This document shows, piece after piece, positions 40,171 through 50,331 of a DNA stretch of 50,464 nucleotides. Source of the DNA: Chitinophagaceae bacterium (lineage in GTDB: Bacteria > Bacteroidota > Bacteroidia > Chitinophagales > Chitinophagaceae); assembly GCA_947466405.1 (NCBI GenBank), contig CANICR010000003.1:1-50464 (forward strand), given 5' to 3'. A program made the position numbers and the translations under genes. Within the stretch, counting starts at the first letter, position 1. The number at the start of each line of letters is the position of its first letter. Below the pieces are notes generated by a model, which did no database searches, was not told the origin of the DNA, and worked only from the letters and a program-made list of their open reading frames with translations.

Positions 40171-41655
40171 ATGAGATTTTATTCAATTTGTATAAAAACG
40201 TTATTATTATTTTGGCTATTTTCTTCTTGCCAAAAGGAGTTGTATTTTGAATATAATAGTCCTGCAACTGCAATACTTGTTGCTGATTTATCCTTTGATT
40301 GTGTGGGTGACTCTATTAAAGGTGACTACATTAAAGATTCGGTTTTAACTTCAGAAAATTATGTGGATGTGAAGCTAGATGTTTCTTTAGCTGGCACCTA
40401 CATCATTCAATCAGACACTGTTAATGGATTTTATTTTAAAGGGGAAGGTATTTTTAGCAAAGTGGGAGTGAATACAGCCAGATTGTATGGAGTTGGTAAA
40501 CCAATTAATGCATCAGTTACTCATTTTAAAGTCACTTGTAATAATAGTTACTGTGAATTTAATATCAATGTTACAAACAAAACCAATGATTCATTAGCTG
40601 TATTTATATTGGGTGGTGATCCTAATGCATGTTCTGGCGCAGTACTATCCGGAACCTACATGCAAAATCTTCCGCTTACTTCAGTTAATACTGCCCGAGT
40701 TAATATAACAGTTCAAAATCCTGGGAGCTATACAATAAGTACACCTGTTATTAATGGGGTTAGCTTTACGTCAACTGGTACACTCTCTTTAGGTAATATA
40801 TCGATGGTACTTCAAGGCAATGGAGTCCCATTAGCATCCGGCGCTTTTAATTATCCAATTTCATTTGGAACTACCCAATGCTCATTATCTGTTAATTTTT
40901 CTCCTGCGGCACCACCTGCAGTTTTTACATTTGGAGGAATTTCTGGAAATTGTGATGCTGTACCACTAGGTAATTATATTCAAAATATACCTACCGATCA
41001 AACAAACACACTTAACCTTTCTGTAAATGTTACTACACTAGGAAGTTATACAATCTCAACAAATCTTGTCAATGGGATTTCCTTTATCGGTAGTGGAGTA
41101 TTTACAACTACAGGCATTCAAACAGTTACTTTATTTGCATCAGGAACTCCATTAACAGGTGCACCATATCCATTTGCTTACACCGTTAATAATGCAACTG
41201 GATGCGGATTTTCATTAAATGTTTCTGGAGATTATATTATTTGCAAGATTGATGGTGTATTTACTACATTTAATGATAGCGCTTCTGCAAGAATTACCGC
41301 TAGTCCCGCTGGGCCAATGTTAAGTATTGATGGAAGGCAAACGAGTGCATTATATCCAAAAATAAATATTCAAGAAATAAAAACAAGTGGAAGTATTGTG
41401 GTTGATTCAGTCAATGTTAATACACCAAACATAACACTTAGTAGTAAATATTACGATCCAACAAATATTGATTATTCTGCTTTAACAAGTACTACTATTC
41501 AAACAAATCCGTTTACGCTTGTTATATCTTCACTTATTTCTACTCCTTCAAGAAGAATAAAAGGAAAGTTTTTTGGAGTAATAAAAAATAACGCTGGCGC
41601 AGGGCCGGGCCAAAAAATTATTACAGAAGGGTACTATGATTTGCAATTACAATAA
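40171..41655 (+). CDS. lipoprotein with three tandem repeats of about 105 aa and a separate C-terminal domain
   Basis: Lipobox WLFSSCQKE; repeats share ...GxYxxxxxLTxxNxxxVxVxVxxxGxYxIxxxxVNGxxFxGxGxFxxxGxxxxxLxGxGxP...C.... Confidence 0.85.
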   Translation: MRFYSICIKTLLLFWLFSSCQKELYFEYNSPATAILVADLSFDCVGDSIKGDYIKDSVLTSENYVDVKLDVSLAGTYIIQSDTVNGFYFKGEGIFSKVGVNTARLYGVGKPINASVTHFKVTCNNSYCEFNINVTNKTNDSLAVFILGGDPNACSGAVLSGTYMQNLPLTSVNTARVNITVQNPGSYTISTPVINGVSFTSTGTLSLGNISMVLQGNGVPLASGAFNYPISFGTTQCSLSVNFSPAAPPAVFTFGGISGNCDAVPLGNYIQNIPTDQTNTLNLSVNVTTLGSYTISTNLVNGISFIGSGVFTTTGIQTVTLFASGTPLTGAPYPFAYTVNNATGCGFSLNVSGDYIICKIDGVFTTFNDSASARITASPAGPMLSIDGRQTSALYPKINIQEIKTSGSIVVDSVNVNTPNITLSSKYYDPTNIDYSALTSTTIQTNPFTLVISSLISTPSRRIKGKFFGVIKNNAGAGPGQKIITEGYYDLQLQ

Positions 41656-41677
41656 ACCTTCCTTTAAAAAAAGGTAT

Positions 41678-43075
41678 TTAAATCTTTCCAACCATTTTAG
41701 AAGGGACAACCCATTCGTCAAATTCTTCTGAGGTTAAATAACCTAATTGTATAGACATTTCTTTTAAAGTAGTTCCTTGTTTATGTGCTTTTTGGGCAAT
41801 TTCTGCAGCTTTATAATAACCAATTTTTGTATTCAGTGCAGTAACGAGCATAAGAGAATTATCAACATGCTTTTTAATATTCGATTCAATAGGTTCAATT
41901 CCTGCAGCACATTTATCATTAAAGGAAACACATCCATCTCCAATTAATCTAGCACTATGTAAGAAATTATAAATCATCACAGGTTTAAAAACATTTAATT
42001 CAAAATGTCCATTACTCCCAGCAATGCCTATTGTAACATCATTTCCCATAATTTGTGCTGCAATCATGGTTAAAGCCTCACACTGTGTAGGATTCACTTT
42101 GCCTGGCATGATTGAAGATCCAGGTTCATTATCAGGTATAAATAATTCACCAATACCACTTCTTGGACCGGATGATAATATTCTGATATCATTAGCTATT
42201 TTCATTAAACTTACCGCAACCATTTTTAAAGCGCCATGAGTTTCCACAATTGCATCATGTGCAGCTAAGGCTTCAAATTTATTTTCTGCTGTTACAAAGG
42301 GAAGACCTGTTAATGAAGCAATATGCTTAGCTACATTTTCAGAATAATTATCAGGGGTATTAATCCCAGTTCCTACAGCGGTTCCGCCCAATGCTAATTC
42401 GCTTAAATGAGGTAATGTATTTTTTATTGCTTTCAAGCCATGTGTTAGCTGTGATACATATCCGCTAAATTCTTGCCCAACAGTTAAGGGAGTGGCATCC
42501 ATAAAATGGGTTCTGCCAATTTTAACTACGTGCATAAATTCTTTGCTCTTCGCCTCCAACGTATTTCTTAATTTCTCAATCCCCGGAATAGTTACTTCTA
42601 TGAGGATTTTATAAGCAGCAATATGCATTGCTGTTGGAAAAGTATCGTTGCTTGATTGTGACTTATTTACATCATCATTTGGATGCAGTGTTTTTTCTAC
42701 ATCTTCTAATTTCCCTCCATTTATTACATGTCCTCGGTAGGCAATAACTTCATTAATATTCATATTGCTTTGAGTGCCACTTCCAGTTTGCCAAACAACC
42801 AAAGGAAAGTATTCATCTAGTTTCCCTTCTAATATTTCATCACATACTTTACCAATAAGTAAAGATTTTTCTTTTGGCAAAACCCCTGCTTCAAAGTTGG
42901 TAATTGCAGCAGCTTTTTTCAAATAAGCGAAAGCCTTGATGATTTCTTTAGGCATCTTATTAATGTCTTCCGCAATTTTGAAGTTGTCTATACTTCTTTG
43001 TGTTTGTGCACCAAAATAAGCAGCCATCGGTACTTTTACTTCACCCATCGTGTCTTTTTCAATTCTGTATTCCAT
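41678..43075 (-). CDS. fumC: class II fumarate hydratase
   Basis: [76 protein letters not shown]. Confidence 0.97.
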   Translation of the reverse strand: MEYRIEKDTMGEVKVPMAAYFGAQTQRSIDNFKIAEDINKMPKEIIKAFAYLKKAAAITNFEAGVLPKEKSLLIGKVCDEILEGKLDEYFPLVVWQTGSGTQSNMNINEVIAYRGHVINGGKLEDVEKTLHPNDDVNKSQSSNDTFPTAMHIAAYKILIEVTIPGIEKLRNTLEAKSKEFMHVVKIGRTHFMDATPLTVGQEFSGYVSQLTHGLKAIKNTLPHLSELALGGTAVGTGINTPDNYSENVAKHIASLTGLPFVTAENKFEALAAHDAIVETHGALKMVAVSLMKIANDIRILSSGPRSGIGELFIPDNEPGSSIMPGKVNPTQCEALTMIAAQIMGNDVTIGIAGSNGHFELNVFKPVMIYNFLHSARLIGDGCVSFNDKCAAGIEPIESNIKKHVDNSLMLVTALNTKIGYYKAAEIAQKAHKQGTTLKEMSIQLGYLTSEEFDEWVVPSKMVGKI

Positions 43076-43085
43076 ATATTTTTAT

Positions 43086-43880
43086 TTATAGTCCTTTAAA
43101 TTTTGCTGTTCTTTTTTCCATAAACGCACTAGTCCCTTCTTTCATGTCTTGTGTATTGAAGCAATCGCCAAATGCTTCTGCTTCTTTTTCATAACCTGAT
43201 TTCCCATTGGTATATGCGCTGTCACTCAATACAGCAGTATTTACACATTCAATAATTTTACTAATAGCTATCGGTGCTTTTGTTTGAATTAACTGAAGTA
43301 TTTCAGTTGTTTTCATTATTAAATTTTCTGCGGTAGTGATATGGTTTACCAATTTTAATTGTAATGCTTCTTCGGCATTAATAAGTTGTGCAGTCATTTG
43401 AAGCTCCATACTTTTAGACTTACCAATCAATTGAGTTAATCTTTGTGTTCCACCATAACCTGGAATTAATCCTAGATTAACTTCAGGCTGACCAAATTTT
43501 GCGTTCTCGCTACATATTCTAAAATGACAAGCCATTGCTAATTCACATCCTCCGCCTAATGCGAAACCATTTACAGCAGCAACAATTGGTTTAGGAGAAT
43601 TTTCGATTTTTGAAAAAATAAATTGGCCTCTTTTTGATAGTGTTATTGCTTCTTCTTTATTGTAGGAAGAAAACTCACTGATATCTGCGCCTGCAACAAA
43701 TGATTTATTACCTGCGCCTGTTATTATTGCCGATTTTATAGCAACATTAGTATATACTTCATTAATAGCACCATCAAGGTCGGTAAAAACGGCATTATTT
43801 AAAGCGTTTAATTTATCGGGACGATTTATAGTTATTGTAAATATCCCATCTTTTAAATCTGTTAAAATAGTTGTGTACAT
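43086..43880 (-). CDS. enoyl-CoA hydratase/isomerase (crotonase) family protein
   Basis: TITINRPDKLNALN, SFVAGADISEF, VAAVNGFALGGGCELAMACHFRI, PEVNLGLIPGYGGTQRL. Confidence 0.94.
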   Translation of the reverse strand: MYTTILTDLKDGIFTITINRPDKLNALNNAVFTDLDGAINEVYTNVAIKSAIITGAGNKSFVAGADISEFSSYNKEEAITLSKRGQFIFSKIENSPKPIVAAVNGFALGGGCELAMACHFRICSENAKFGQPEVNLGLIPGYGGTQRLTQLIGKSKSMELQMTAQLINAEEALQLKLVNHITTAENLIMKTTEILQLIQTKAPIAISKIIECVNTAVLSDSAYTNGKSGYEKEAEAFGDCFNTQDMKEGTSAFMEKRTAKFKGL

Positions 43881-43889
43881 AAAATGTAT

Positions 43890-44300
43890 TTAGAAGGGTC
43901 TGTTTTCTTTAACCCAAATTTTTATATAATCGGCAATATCAGTAGTTGTTGTGCCGGGAGCAAATAATTTCCCTACTCCCATTTGTGTTAATTTTTCCAT
44001 GTCTTCTTCTGGAATAATCCCACCCCCAGTAAGTAAAACATCGGTCATATTTTTTTCTTTCATCAACGCAATAATTTTTGGGAACACAGTATTATGCGCG
44101 CCGCTTAAAATGCTAATACCAATGGCATCTACATCTTCCTGTAAGGCAGCATTTACAACCATTTCGGGTGTTTGCCTGAGCCCGGTATATATAACTTCCA
44201 TTCCTGCATCTCTTAATGAAGTAGCAATTACTTTTGCGCCACGGTCATGCCCGTCAAGGCCTACTTTGGCAACTAGTACTCTAATGGGTCTTTTTTTCAT
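43890..44300 (-). CDS. stand-alone cobalamin-binding domain protein (methylmalonyl-CoA mutase C-terminal type)
   Basis: [42 protein letters not shown] with DxHxx[18 protein letters not shown]. Confidence 0.94.
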   Translation of the reverse strand: MKKRPIRVLVAKVGLDGHDRGAKVIATSLRDAGMEVIYTGLRQTPEMVVNAALQEDVDAIGISILSGAHNTVFPKIIALMKEKNMTDVLLTGGGIIPEEDMEKLTQMGVGKLFAPGTTTTDIADYIKIWVKENRPF

Positions 44301-45835
44301 TCGATATTAATTTGAGATAATGCTATTGACATTCGATTAATTGTTTCCTCCTTGCCAATCAGGTTAGCAATTTCAAATACTGCTGGTCCATATTTACCGC
44401 CTACTAACATAATGCGCATAGGCAATTGTAGTTCTCCTGGTTTGATATTTTTTTCTGCTGCCAGAGATTTAAATATATTTTCAATTTCAATGGCGCTCCA
44501 ATTATTTAATGGCAACAGTTTATCTGAGAAAGATTCAAAAAATAAAGTCTTTTCAATATTCCATTTTGGTTTAATTGATGCTATATCTAATACATTTGGA
44601 GCTTGAAAGAAATATATAGATTGCTCATAAAAGTCACTCATTAGTGTACAGCGATCTTTAATGAGTGTAATAACTGTTTTGAGATAATTGTCATCATTAA
44701 TTTGACTGCCATTTGACTCCATGATTAATTTAACAATTGGAAATAGTTTTTCTACAGGTAATTTCTTTATCCATTCTTGATTGAACCATTTAGCTTTTTC
44801 GTAATCAAATTTTGCGCCACTTTTATGTATGCGTTCAATAGAAAATTGACTAATCATTTCATCTAAAGAAAAAAGTTCTTGTTCTGTTCCACCATTCCAA
44901 CCCAGCAGTGCTAATAAATTTATAAATGCTTCTGGTAAAAAACCTTGTTCCTTAAATCCTTCAGTGAAATCATTGTTCCTTGGATCTGTCCAGTTCATGG
45001 CATAAACAGGGAATCCGAATTTAGCCCCATCGCGCTTACTTAATTTTCCACTTGGCCCTAATATCAATGGAAGGTGAGCCCATGCAGGCATGTTTTCTAA
45101 GCCAAATAAATATTTCCATAATAAAATATGGACTGGCGAGCTACTTAACCACTCTTCGCCCCTGAAAGCATGCGTTATTTTCATTAAATAATCATCTACG
45201 ACTACAGCTAAGTGATACGTAGGCATGCCATCTGCTTTTAATAATACTTTATCATCAACAACAGATGACTCAAATGAAACTTCGTGATGAATTAAATCGG
45301 TAAAAGAAATCGTTTCATTTTCGGGTATTTTTATTCGTATGACATATGGAGTAGCATTTGATAATAGAGTAGCCACTTCTTCTGCGGAAAGGGTTAATGA
45401 ATTTTTCATTTTCATTCTCACATGGCTGTCATATTGAGGAGAAGGGTTTTCATCAGATTTAAAATCACTTCGCATCTTTACTAAATCTTCAGTAGTATCA
45501 AATGCATAATATGCCTGACCATTCGCAATCAATTGTTCTGCATATTTTCTATACATTTCTTTTCTTTCGCTTTGGCGATATGGGCCATAATTTCCACCAT
45601 GTAACGGACTCTCATCAGGCTCAATGCCACACCATTTTAAGCAATCATAAATATATTGTTCTGCGCCCTCAACAAACCTTGTTTGGTCGGTATCTTCTAT
45701 ACGCAGAATAAAATCACCGCCTTGTTGCTTGGCAAAAAGATAATTGTATAAAACAGTACGTACTCCTCCTAAATGAAGTCCACCGGTAGGACTTGGAGCA
45801 AATCTAACCCTCACTTTATTCGTACTATTTTGCAT
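44297..45835 (-). CDS. gltX: glutamate--tRNA ligase
   Basis: [28 protein letters not shown] (HIGH-type), [10 protein letters not shown] (KMSKS-type). Confidence 0.97.
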   Translation of the reverse strand: MQNSTNKVRVRFAPSPTGGLHLGGVRTVLYNYLFAKQQGGDFILRIEDTDQTRFVEGAEQYIYDCLKWCGIEPDESPLHGGNYGPYRQSERKEMYRKYAEQLIANGQAYYAFDTTEDLVKMRSDFKSDENPSPQYDSHVRMKMKNSLTLSAEEVATLLSNATPYVIRIKIPENETISFTDLIHHEVSFESSVVDDKVLLKADGMPTYHLAVVVDDYLMKITHAFRGEEWLSSSPVHILLWKYLFGLENMPAWAHLPLILGPSGKLSKRDGAKFGFPVYAMNWTDPRNNDFTEGFKEQGFLPEAFINLLALLGWNGGTEQELFSLDEMISQFSIERIHKSGAKFDYEKAKWFNQEWIKKLPVEKLFPIVKLIMESNGSQINDDNYLKTVITLIKDRCTLMSDFYEQSIYFFQAPNVLDIASIKPKWNIEKTLFFESFSDKLLPLNNWSAIEIENIFKSLAAEKNIKPGELQLPMRIMLVGGKYGPAVFEIANLIGKEETINRMSIALSQINIE

Positions 45836-45930
45836 GATTGCTACTTATATAGATTTTAATATAATTAAAGTGCAAAGATAACCCGATAAGAGTTTTTAGC
45901 AAAAGAATATAGTTGTTGAGCGACCTCTCT

Positions 45931-46650
45931 TTACAATGTATTTTGGATCCTCAATACGGATTCTAAGGCTAGATTCATCATTGGAGTAAGGGATTTTTCT
46001 CTGGCATCTGCAGAAATATTTTCTCCAGTTGGGATAACGTCAGAGATAGTTAATAATGTTGCTGCTGTTTTTCCTAAATGCTTTGCATTAGCAAATAGTG
46101 CAAACGCTTCCATTTCTACTGCAAAACAATTATTTTCTTTAGCCACTGCAGGTATTCCTGGAACGCTTCTATAAAAAATATCACTTGAATGAATATTTCC
46201 TTTCTTGAGTGGACTATTTATTTCTTGGGCTGTTTGATTTATTATGTCGAAAGCTTTACCCTGATGAGCTATCGTATTCCCTGCAATATCAAATGCATAT
46301 TTTGCATAGGTTGATTCACTACAAGCATGATCAACATTTATCATATCGTAGACATTTATTTCTTCTAAATAAGAGCCAGCGGTTCCAATTCTTATTATAC
46401 AATCAACATCATACTCATTATACAATTCATAAGAATAAATGCCAATAGAGGGACATCCCATACCACTTGCGCCGATGGTTACACGTACGTCTTTATAGGT
46501 GCCTGTATAATAAAAAATATTTCTAGTATGACTCACCAATTGTGCATTCGTTAACATGTTTTCGGCAATATGTTTTGCCCTTAGAGGATCTCCCGGCATA
46601 AGGACAATAGGAGCTATTTCTCCCAATTTTGCACTAATGTGTAAGCTCAT
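45931..46650 (-). CDS. deoD: purine-nucleoside phosphorylase, DeoD type
   Basis: VLMPGDPLRAKHIAE, GASGMGCPSIGIYSYEL, IIRIGTAGSY, CFAVEMEAFALF. Confidence 0.95.
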   Translation of the reverse strand: MSLHISAKLGEIAPIVLMPGDPLRAKHIAENMLTNAQLVSHTRNIFYYTGTYKDVRVTIGASGMGCPSIGIYSYELYNEYDVDCIIRIGTAGSYLEEINVYDMINVDHACSESTYAKYAFDIAGNTIAHQGKAFDIINQTAQEINSPLKKGNIHSSDIFYRSVPGIPAVAKENNCFAVEMEAFALFANAKHLGKTAATLLTISDVIPTGENISADAREKSLTPMMNLALESVLRIQNTL

Positions 46651-46780
46651 ATGAATCTTTTTAATTGATAGTATATGAAGTTATCGTTTTTTTTTTAAAA
46701 ATAATAGGCTTTTTAAAATATTTAAACAATTCATGTTTAATAAGAATAATGAAGTTTAATTTTGATAAAAAAAAATATCA

Positions 46781-47404
46781 TTGTTTTATTTTACTAAAAC
46801 ACCTTTTTGGATTAAGTGGGTATACAAATCTTGTATTTGGAAAATACCATCAAAAGATAAATCCATTTATTTAACTTTTGATGATGGGCCACATCCAGTC
46901 ATTACTAACTTTGTTTTGGATGAGTTGAAAAAGTACAATGCAAAAGCCACTTTTTTTTGTATTGGGAAAAATGTAGTATTATATCCAGCAGTATATAAGA
47001 GAATTATTGAGGAAGGCCATGCTGTTGGTAATCATACGTTTAGTCATTTAAATGGCTGGAAAACATCAGACAGTGAATACCTGGATGATATTAATAAAGC
47101 GGCACTAATAATTGACAGTAAGTTATTTCGGCCACCGTATGGAAGAATAACAAAATTTCAATTAAGTCAGTTATCAAAAAATCGATTTAATTTTAAGACG
47201 ATTATGTGGTCTATTTTAAGTGGAGATTTTGATAACAATATTACAAAAGAGCAATGCTGTGAATCAGTATTAAAAAATGCAACGCCAGGTTCAATAGTTG
47301 TTTTTCATGATAGCGAAAAAGCAAACGACAGAATGAGTTATGCATTACCTTTAGTTTTGCAACAGCTTTCAGAAAATGGATTTCAATTTAATAAGATTGT
47401 ATAA
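46781..47404 (+). CDS. polysaccharide deacetylase family protein
   Basis: NodB domain: YLTFDDGPHP, VGNHTFSHLNG, FRPPYGR, IVVFHDSEKA. Start is TTG; see finding on the A9 run. Confidence 0.92.
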   Translation: MFYFTKTPFWIKWVYKSCIWKIPSKDKSIYLTFDDGPHPVITNFVLDELKKYNAKATFFCIGKNVVLYPAVYKRIIEEGHAVGNHTFSHLNGWKTSDSEYLDDINKAALIIDSKLFRPPYGRITKFQLSQLSKNRFNFKTIMWSILSGDFDNNITKEQCCESVLKNATPGSIVVFHDSEKANDRMSYALPLVLQQLSENGFQFNKIV

Positions 47405-47442
47405 TTCAGGACTATCGATTTTTTATTTTTAATATGTTGAAT

Positions 47443-48204
47443 ATGCTTATTGATACTCATTGTCATTTATATTTATCGGAATTTGAAAAAGATATCGATG
47501 CTGTAATGAGTAATGCATTCAAAAATAATGTTCATCAATTTTACTTACCATCAATTAATAGTGAAACCACAATCGATTTGTTGCAATTAGTAGAAAAATA
47601 TCCAGAGCATTGTTTTCCAATGATGGGCCTTCATCCCTGTTATGTTAAAGAGAATTATGCAGATGAGTTATCACTGGTGGAATCGTGGCTTAAAAAAAGA
47701 AAATTTTCTGCGATTGGAGAATGTGGGTTAGATTTTTATTGGGATAAGACATTCGTAAAAGAACAGTATATTGCTTTAGATCAACAAATAGAATGGGCTA
47801 TAGAATATAATTTACCAATTATACTTCATACAAGAAATGCAACTCAGGAAACAATCGACGTTATAAAAAAGCACAAATGTGATAGGTTGACTGGTATTTT
47901 TCATTGTTTTGGTGGAAGTATAGAGGAAGCTCATCAAATAATCGACTTAGGATTTTATGTAGGAATAGGAGGTGTTGTTACCTATAAAAATGCCGGTCTG
48001 GATGTTGTCTTAGGTGCTATAGATTTAAAGCATATTGTACTGGAAACAGATGCGCCTTATCTTTCTCCTATTCCATTTAGGGGGAAAAGAAATGAAAGCG
48101 CGTACATAAAAAATATTGCAGAAAAAATAGCAGAAATAAAAAAATGTAGAGTTGAAGATGTTGAACAAATAACCACTTCAAATGCAAAGACAATTTTTAA
48201 ATAA
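47443..48204 (+). CDS. TatD family metal-dependent hydrolase
   Basis: MLIDTHCHLYL, MGLHPCYV, IGECGLDFYWDKT, ILHTRNA, GIFHCFGGS, LETDAPYLSPIP. Track start 47434. Confidence 0.95.
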   Translation: MLIDTHCHLYLSEFEKDIDAVMSNAFKNNVHQFYLPSINSETTIDLLQLVEKYPEHCFPMMGLHPCYVKENYADELSLVESWLKKRKFSAIGECGLDFYWDKTFVKEQYIALDQQIEWAIEYNLPIILHTRNATQETIDVIKKHKCDRLTGIFHCFGGSIEEAHQIIDLGFYVGIGGVVTYKNAGLDVVLGAIDLKHIVLETDAPYLSPIPFRGKRNESAYIKNIAEKIAEIKKCRVEDVEQITTSNAKTIFK

Positions 48205-48243
48205 CAAAAAATAAATTATAATTGACCTTTTTGATTTTATTAT

Positions 48244-49527
48244 ATGAATATAAATGAACTATACGAAATCTATTTAAAATATCCTTCGATACAAACGGAT
48301 ACAAGAAAAGTAAAAGAAGGAGATATTTATTTTGCATTAAAAGGACCAAATTTCAATGGAAATTTATTTACGGGTAAGGCAATAGAAAATGGAGCTGTTT
48401 ATTGTGTTGTAGATGAAGCAATAAATCAAAATCATAATAGAATTATTGTAGTTCAAGATGTACTTGAAACTTTACAACAGCTAGCCAAAAAACATAGGGA
48501 ACAATTTAATATTCCTTTTATTGCAATCACAGGAAGCAATGGTAAAACAACCACTAAAGAATTGATTCATGCTGTGTTGTCCAGTACTTACAAAACATAT
48601 ACTACAGAAGGGAATTTGAATAATCATATTGGTATCCCACTTACTATATTAAAGGTGAAGCAAGATGCCGAAATGGCTGTGATAGAAATGGGTGCAAATC
48701 ATCAAAAAGAAATAGAAGCATATTGCTTATATTCCATGCCAACACATGGTTTGATAACCAATTGTGGTAAAGCACATCTGGAAGGATTTGGTGGTGAAGA
48801 GGGTGTAAGAAAGGGTAAGGGTGAATTGTTTGATTATTTAAAACAGCACAATGGAGTAGCTTTTATTTATCGAGATTATGATTATTTAACGGAAATGAGT
48901 TCTGGCATTACCAACATTATTTCATATGGTTCTTCTGATTCTAATGCTGAACTTGTCGGACAAATTTTGAGTGATACAGCGTATTTAAATGTTTCGATAA
49001 TAAAAGGGGCATCGATAGAAAATATTGATACCCATTTGGTAGGAGGATATAATTTACCAAATATTCTTGCGGCCGTATGCATTGGAAAAGTATTTAACAT
49101 TACAGATGAAAAAATAAAGAGTGCATTAGAGTCATATTTGCCATCCAACAGCAGATCTCAATTAATTCATAAAGACTCAAACACAATAATACTAGATGCA
49201 TATAATGCAAATCCTAGTAGTATGAAATTAGCCGTAGAGAATTTTGCAAAAATGCAGGGGCAAGATAAAGTATTGATTATTGGAGGAATGATGGAATTAG
49301 GTAAGAGCAGTCATTTGGAACATTTACAAATAGTTGAGTTGATAAAAAAGTTTGATTGGAAAGAAGTTGTATTGGTAGGAAATCAGTTTTCGGGTATAGA
49401 AGGCAGTTATCTTCATTTCAATTCATCAGTGGAAGCTCGTGAATGGTATTTATCCAAAGGCTATAAAAATATTCAAATTTTATTGAAGGGGTCTAGGAGT
49501 ATGCAAATGGAAAAAGTATTGGAATGA
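48244..49527 (+). CDS. murF: UDP-N-acetylmuramoyl-tripeptide--D-alanyl-D-alanine ligase
   Basis: [84 protein letters not shown]. Confidence 0.95.
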   Translation: MNINELYEIYLKYPSIQTDTRKVKEGDIYFALKGPNFNGNLFTGKAIENGAVYCVVDEAINQNHNRIIVVQDVLETLQQLAKKHREQFNIPFIAITGSNGKTTTKELIHAVLSSTYKTYTTEGNLNNHIGIPLTILKVKQDAEMAVIEMGANHQKEIEAYCLYSMPTHGLITNCGKAHLEGFGGEEGVRKGKGELFDYLKQHNGVAFIYRDYDYLTEMSSGITNIISYGSSDSNAELVGQILSDTAYLNVSIIKGASIENIDTHLVGGYNLPNILAAVCIGKVFNITDEKIKSALESYLPSNSRSQLIHKDSNTIILDAYNANPSSMKLAVENFAKMQGQDKVLIIGGMMELGKSSHLEHLQIVELIKKFDWKEVVLVGNQFSGIEGSYLHFNSSVEAREWYLSKGYKNIQILLKGSRSMQMEKVLE

Positions 49528-49550
49528 TTCGAAAATAACATGAATAGCCT

Positions 49551-49558
49551 TACTTTTG
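49551..49558 (+). promoter_or_regulatory. candidate -7 box TACTTTTG for tRNA-Ser
   Basis: TAnnTTTG match 20 bp before the tRNA 5' end, with a TTC at 49528-49530 in the -33 position. Confidence 0.5.
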
Positions 49559-49578
49559 CAAACCAAATCTTTCTTGAA

Positions 49579-49665
49579 GGAGAGTTGTCCGAGTGGCTGA
49601 AGGAGCACGCTTGGAAAGCGTGTATACGGGAAACTGTATCGAGGGTTCGAATCCCTCACTCTCCG
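49579..49665 (+). tRNA. tRNA-Ser(GGA)
   Basis: GGAGAGT/ACTCTCC acceptor stem, long variable arm, anticodon loop TTGGAAA (GGA) in a CACGC/GCGTG stem, T-loop TTCGAAT; CCA not encoded. Confidence 0.97.
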
Positions 49666-49678
49666 CAAAGCAAGCTTG

Positions 49679-49706
49679 AAACCTGCGAGAAATCGCAGGT
49701 TTTTTC
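49679..49706 (+). terminator. intrinsic terminator after tRNA-Ser
   Basis: AAACCTGCGA-GAAA-TCGCAGGTTTTTTTC: 10-bp stem, GAAA tetraloop, T-rich tail. Confidence 0.88.
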
Positions 49707-49827
49707 ATTGACGGTAAAAAGCCATGTTTGCTTGTGCGAGTTAGCGGGAATGAAAAAACAAAGACCCGCACTTGCGGGGCTGGTATTAAGCGAAGATTTG
49801 ACGCCCCCCAATCTGGGATGTGCGTAG

Positions 49828-49847
49828 CAAATCCTTCACTCTCCGCA
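49828..49847 (+). repeat. imperfect duplicate of the tRNA-Ser 3' end
   Basis: caaatccttcactctccgca versus cgaatccctcactctccgca at 49648-49667: 18/20 identical, offset exactly 180 bp. Confidence 0.85.
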
Positions 49848-50037
49848 TCATTTCTAACAAGAAAAATAGGGCCAACAACAATTTCTTTTGTTATATGGGT
49901 TTAAAAATTTCCTAAAAAAACGAGTGAAATCAATGCTTTGCAGGCTTAGACAGCTGAAAAAAAAGATTTGAAAGAAACTATTTCTAAAACCCTTTTGTTT
50001 TTATTAAAGCGGAGACTAGATTTAAATAATTTATTTT

Positions 50038-50331
50038 TTAAATTGAATCTATACGAATATATGTTCTTAGAGAATCCACATAATCTTGAAAGGCTTTATT
50101 GCCCTTTGGAGTAATCTTGCAGGTTGTGACAGGGTATTTACCCTTAAAACCTTTTTTAAGTATTATATAACCTGCTTTATTTAATTTATCAAGCTGAAGG
50201 CTCAAATTACCAGCTGTTACATTTGTTTTTTCTTTTAGATACACGAATTCTGCCTCTTCAAGACCTATCAATAAGGAAACTATTGCTAGTCTTAATTGTG
50301 AGTGCAAAATCGGGTCAAGCTCTTTAAACAT
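50038..50331 (-). CDS. winged-helix transcriptional regulator
   Basis: 97 aa with HTH pattern LRLAIVSLLIGLEEAEFVYLKEKTNVTAGNLSLQLDKLNKAGYIILKK...TPKG. Confidence 0.85.
   Translation of the reverse strand: MFKELDPILHSQLRLAIVSLLIGLEEAEFVYLKEKTNVTAGNLSLQLDKLNKAGYIILKKGFKGKYPVTTCKITPKGNKAFQDYVDSLRTYIRIDSI

Noticed and set aside
41656-41684. Weak hairpin CCTTT-AAAA-AAAGG between the repeat lipoprotein and fumC
   Set aside because: Short AT-rich stem; could be a bidirectional terminator but is too weak to call.
43951-44310. Forward 119-aa ORF antisense to the B12-binding domain gene
   Set aside because: The reverse strand encodes an unmistakable cobalamin-binding domain; the forward frame is shadow coding.
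46665-46874. Forward 69-aa ORF overlapping the deacetylase start
   Set aside because: Out of frame with a clear NodB-domain gene and without recognisable domain; only its start codon context is of interest (see A9 finding).
49480-49668. Reverse [33 protein letters not shown]
   Set aside because: It is antisense to tRNA-Ser; this peptide is a familiar false ORF from translating tRNA-Ser genes.
49550-49771. Reverse ORF of 73 aa ([28 protein letters not shown])
   Set aside because: Also antisense to tRNA-Ser; spurious.
49540-49827. Forward ORF of 95 aa across the tRNA ([29 protein letters not shown])
   Set aside because: It is the tRNA-Ser sequence and its terminator translated, not a protein gene.
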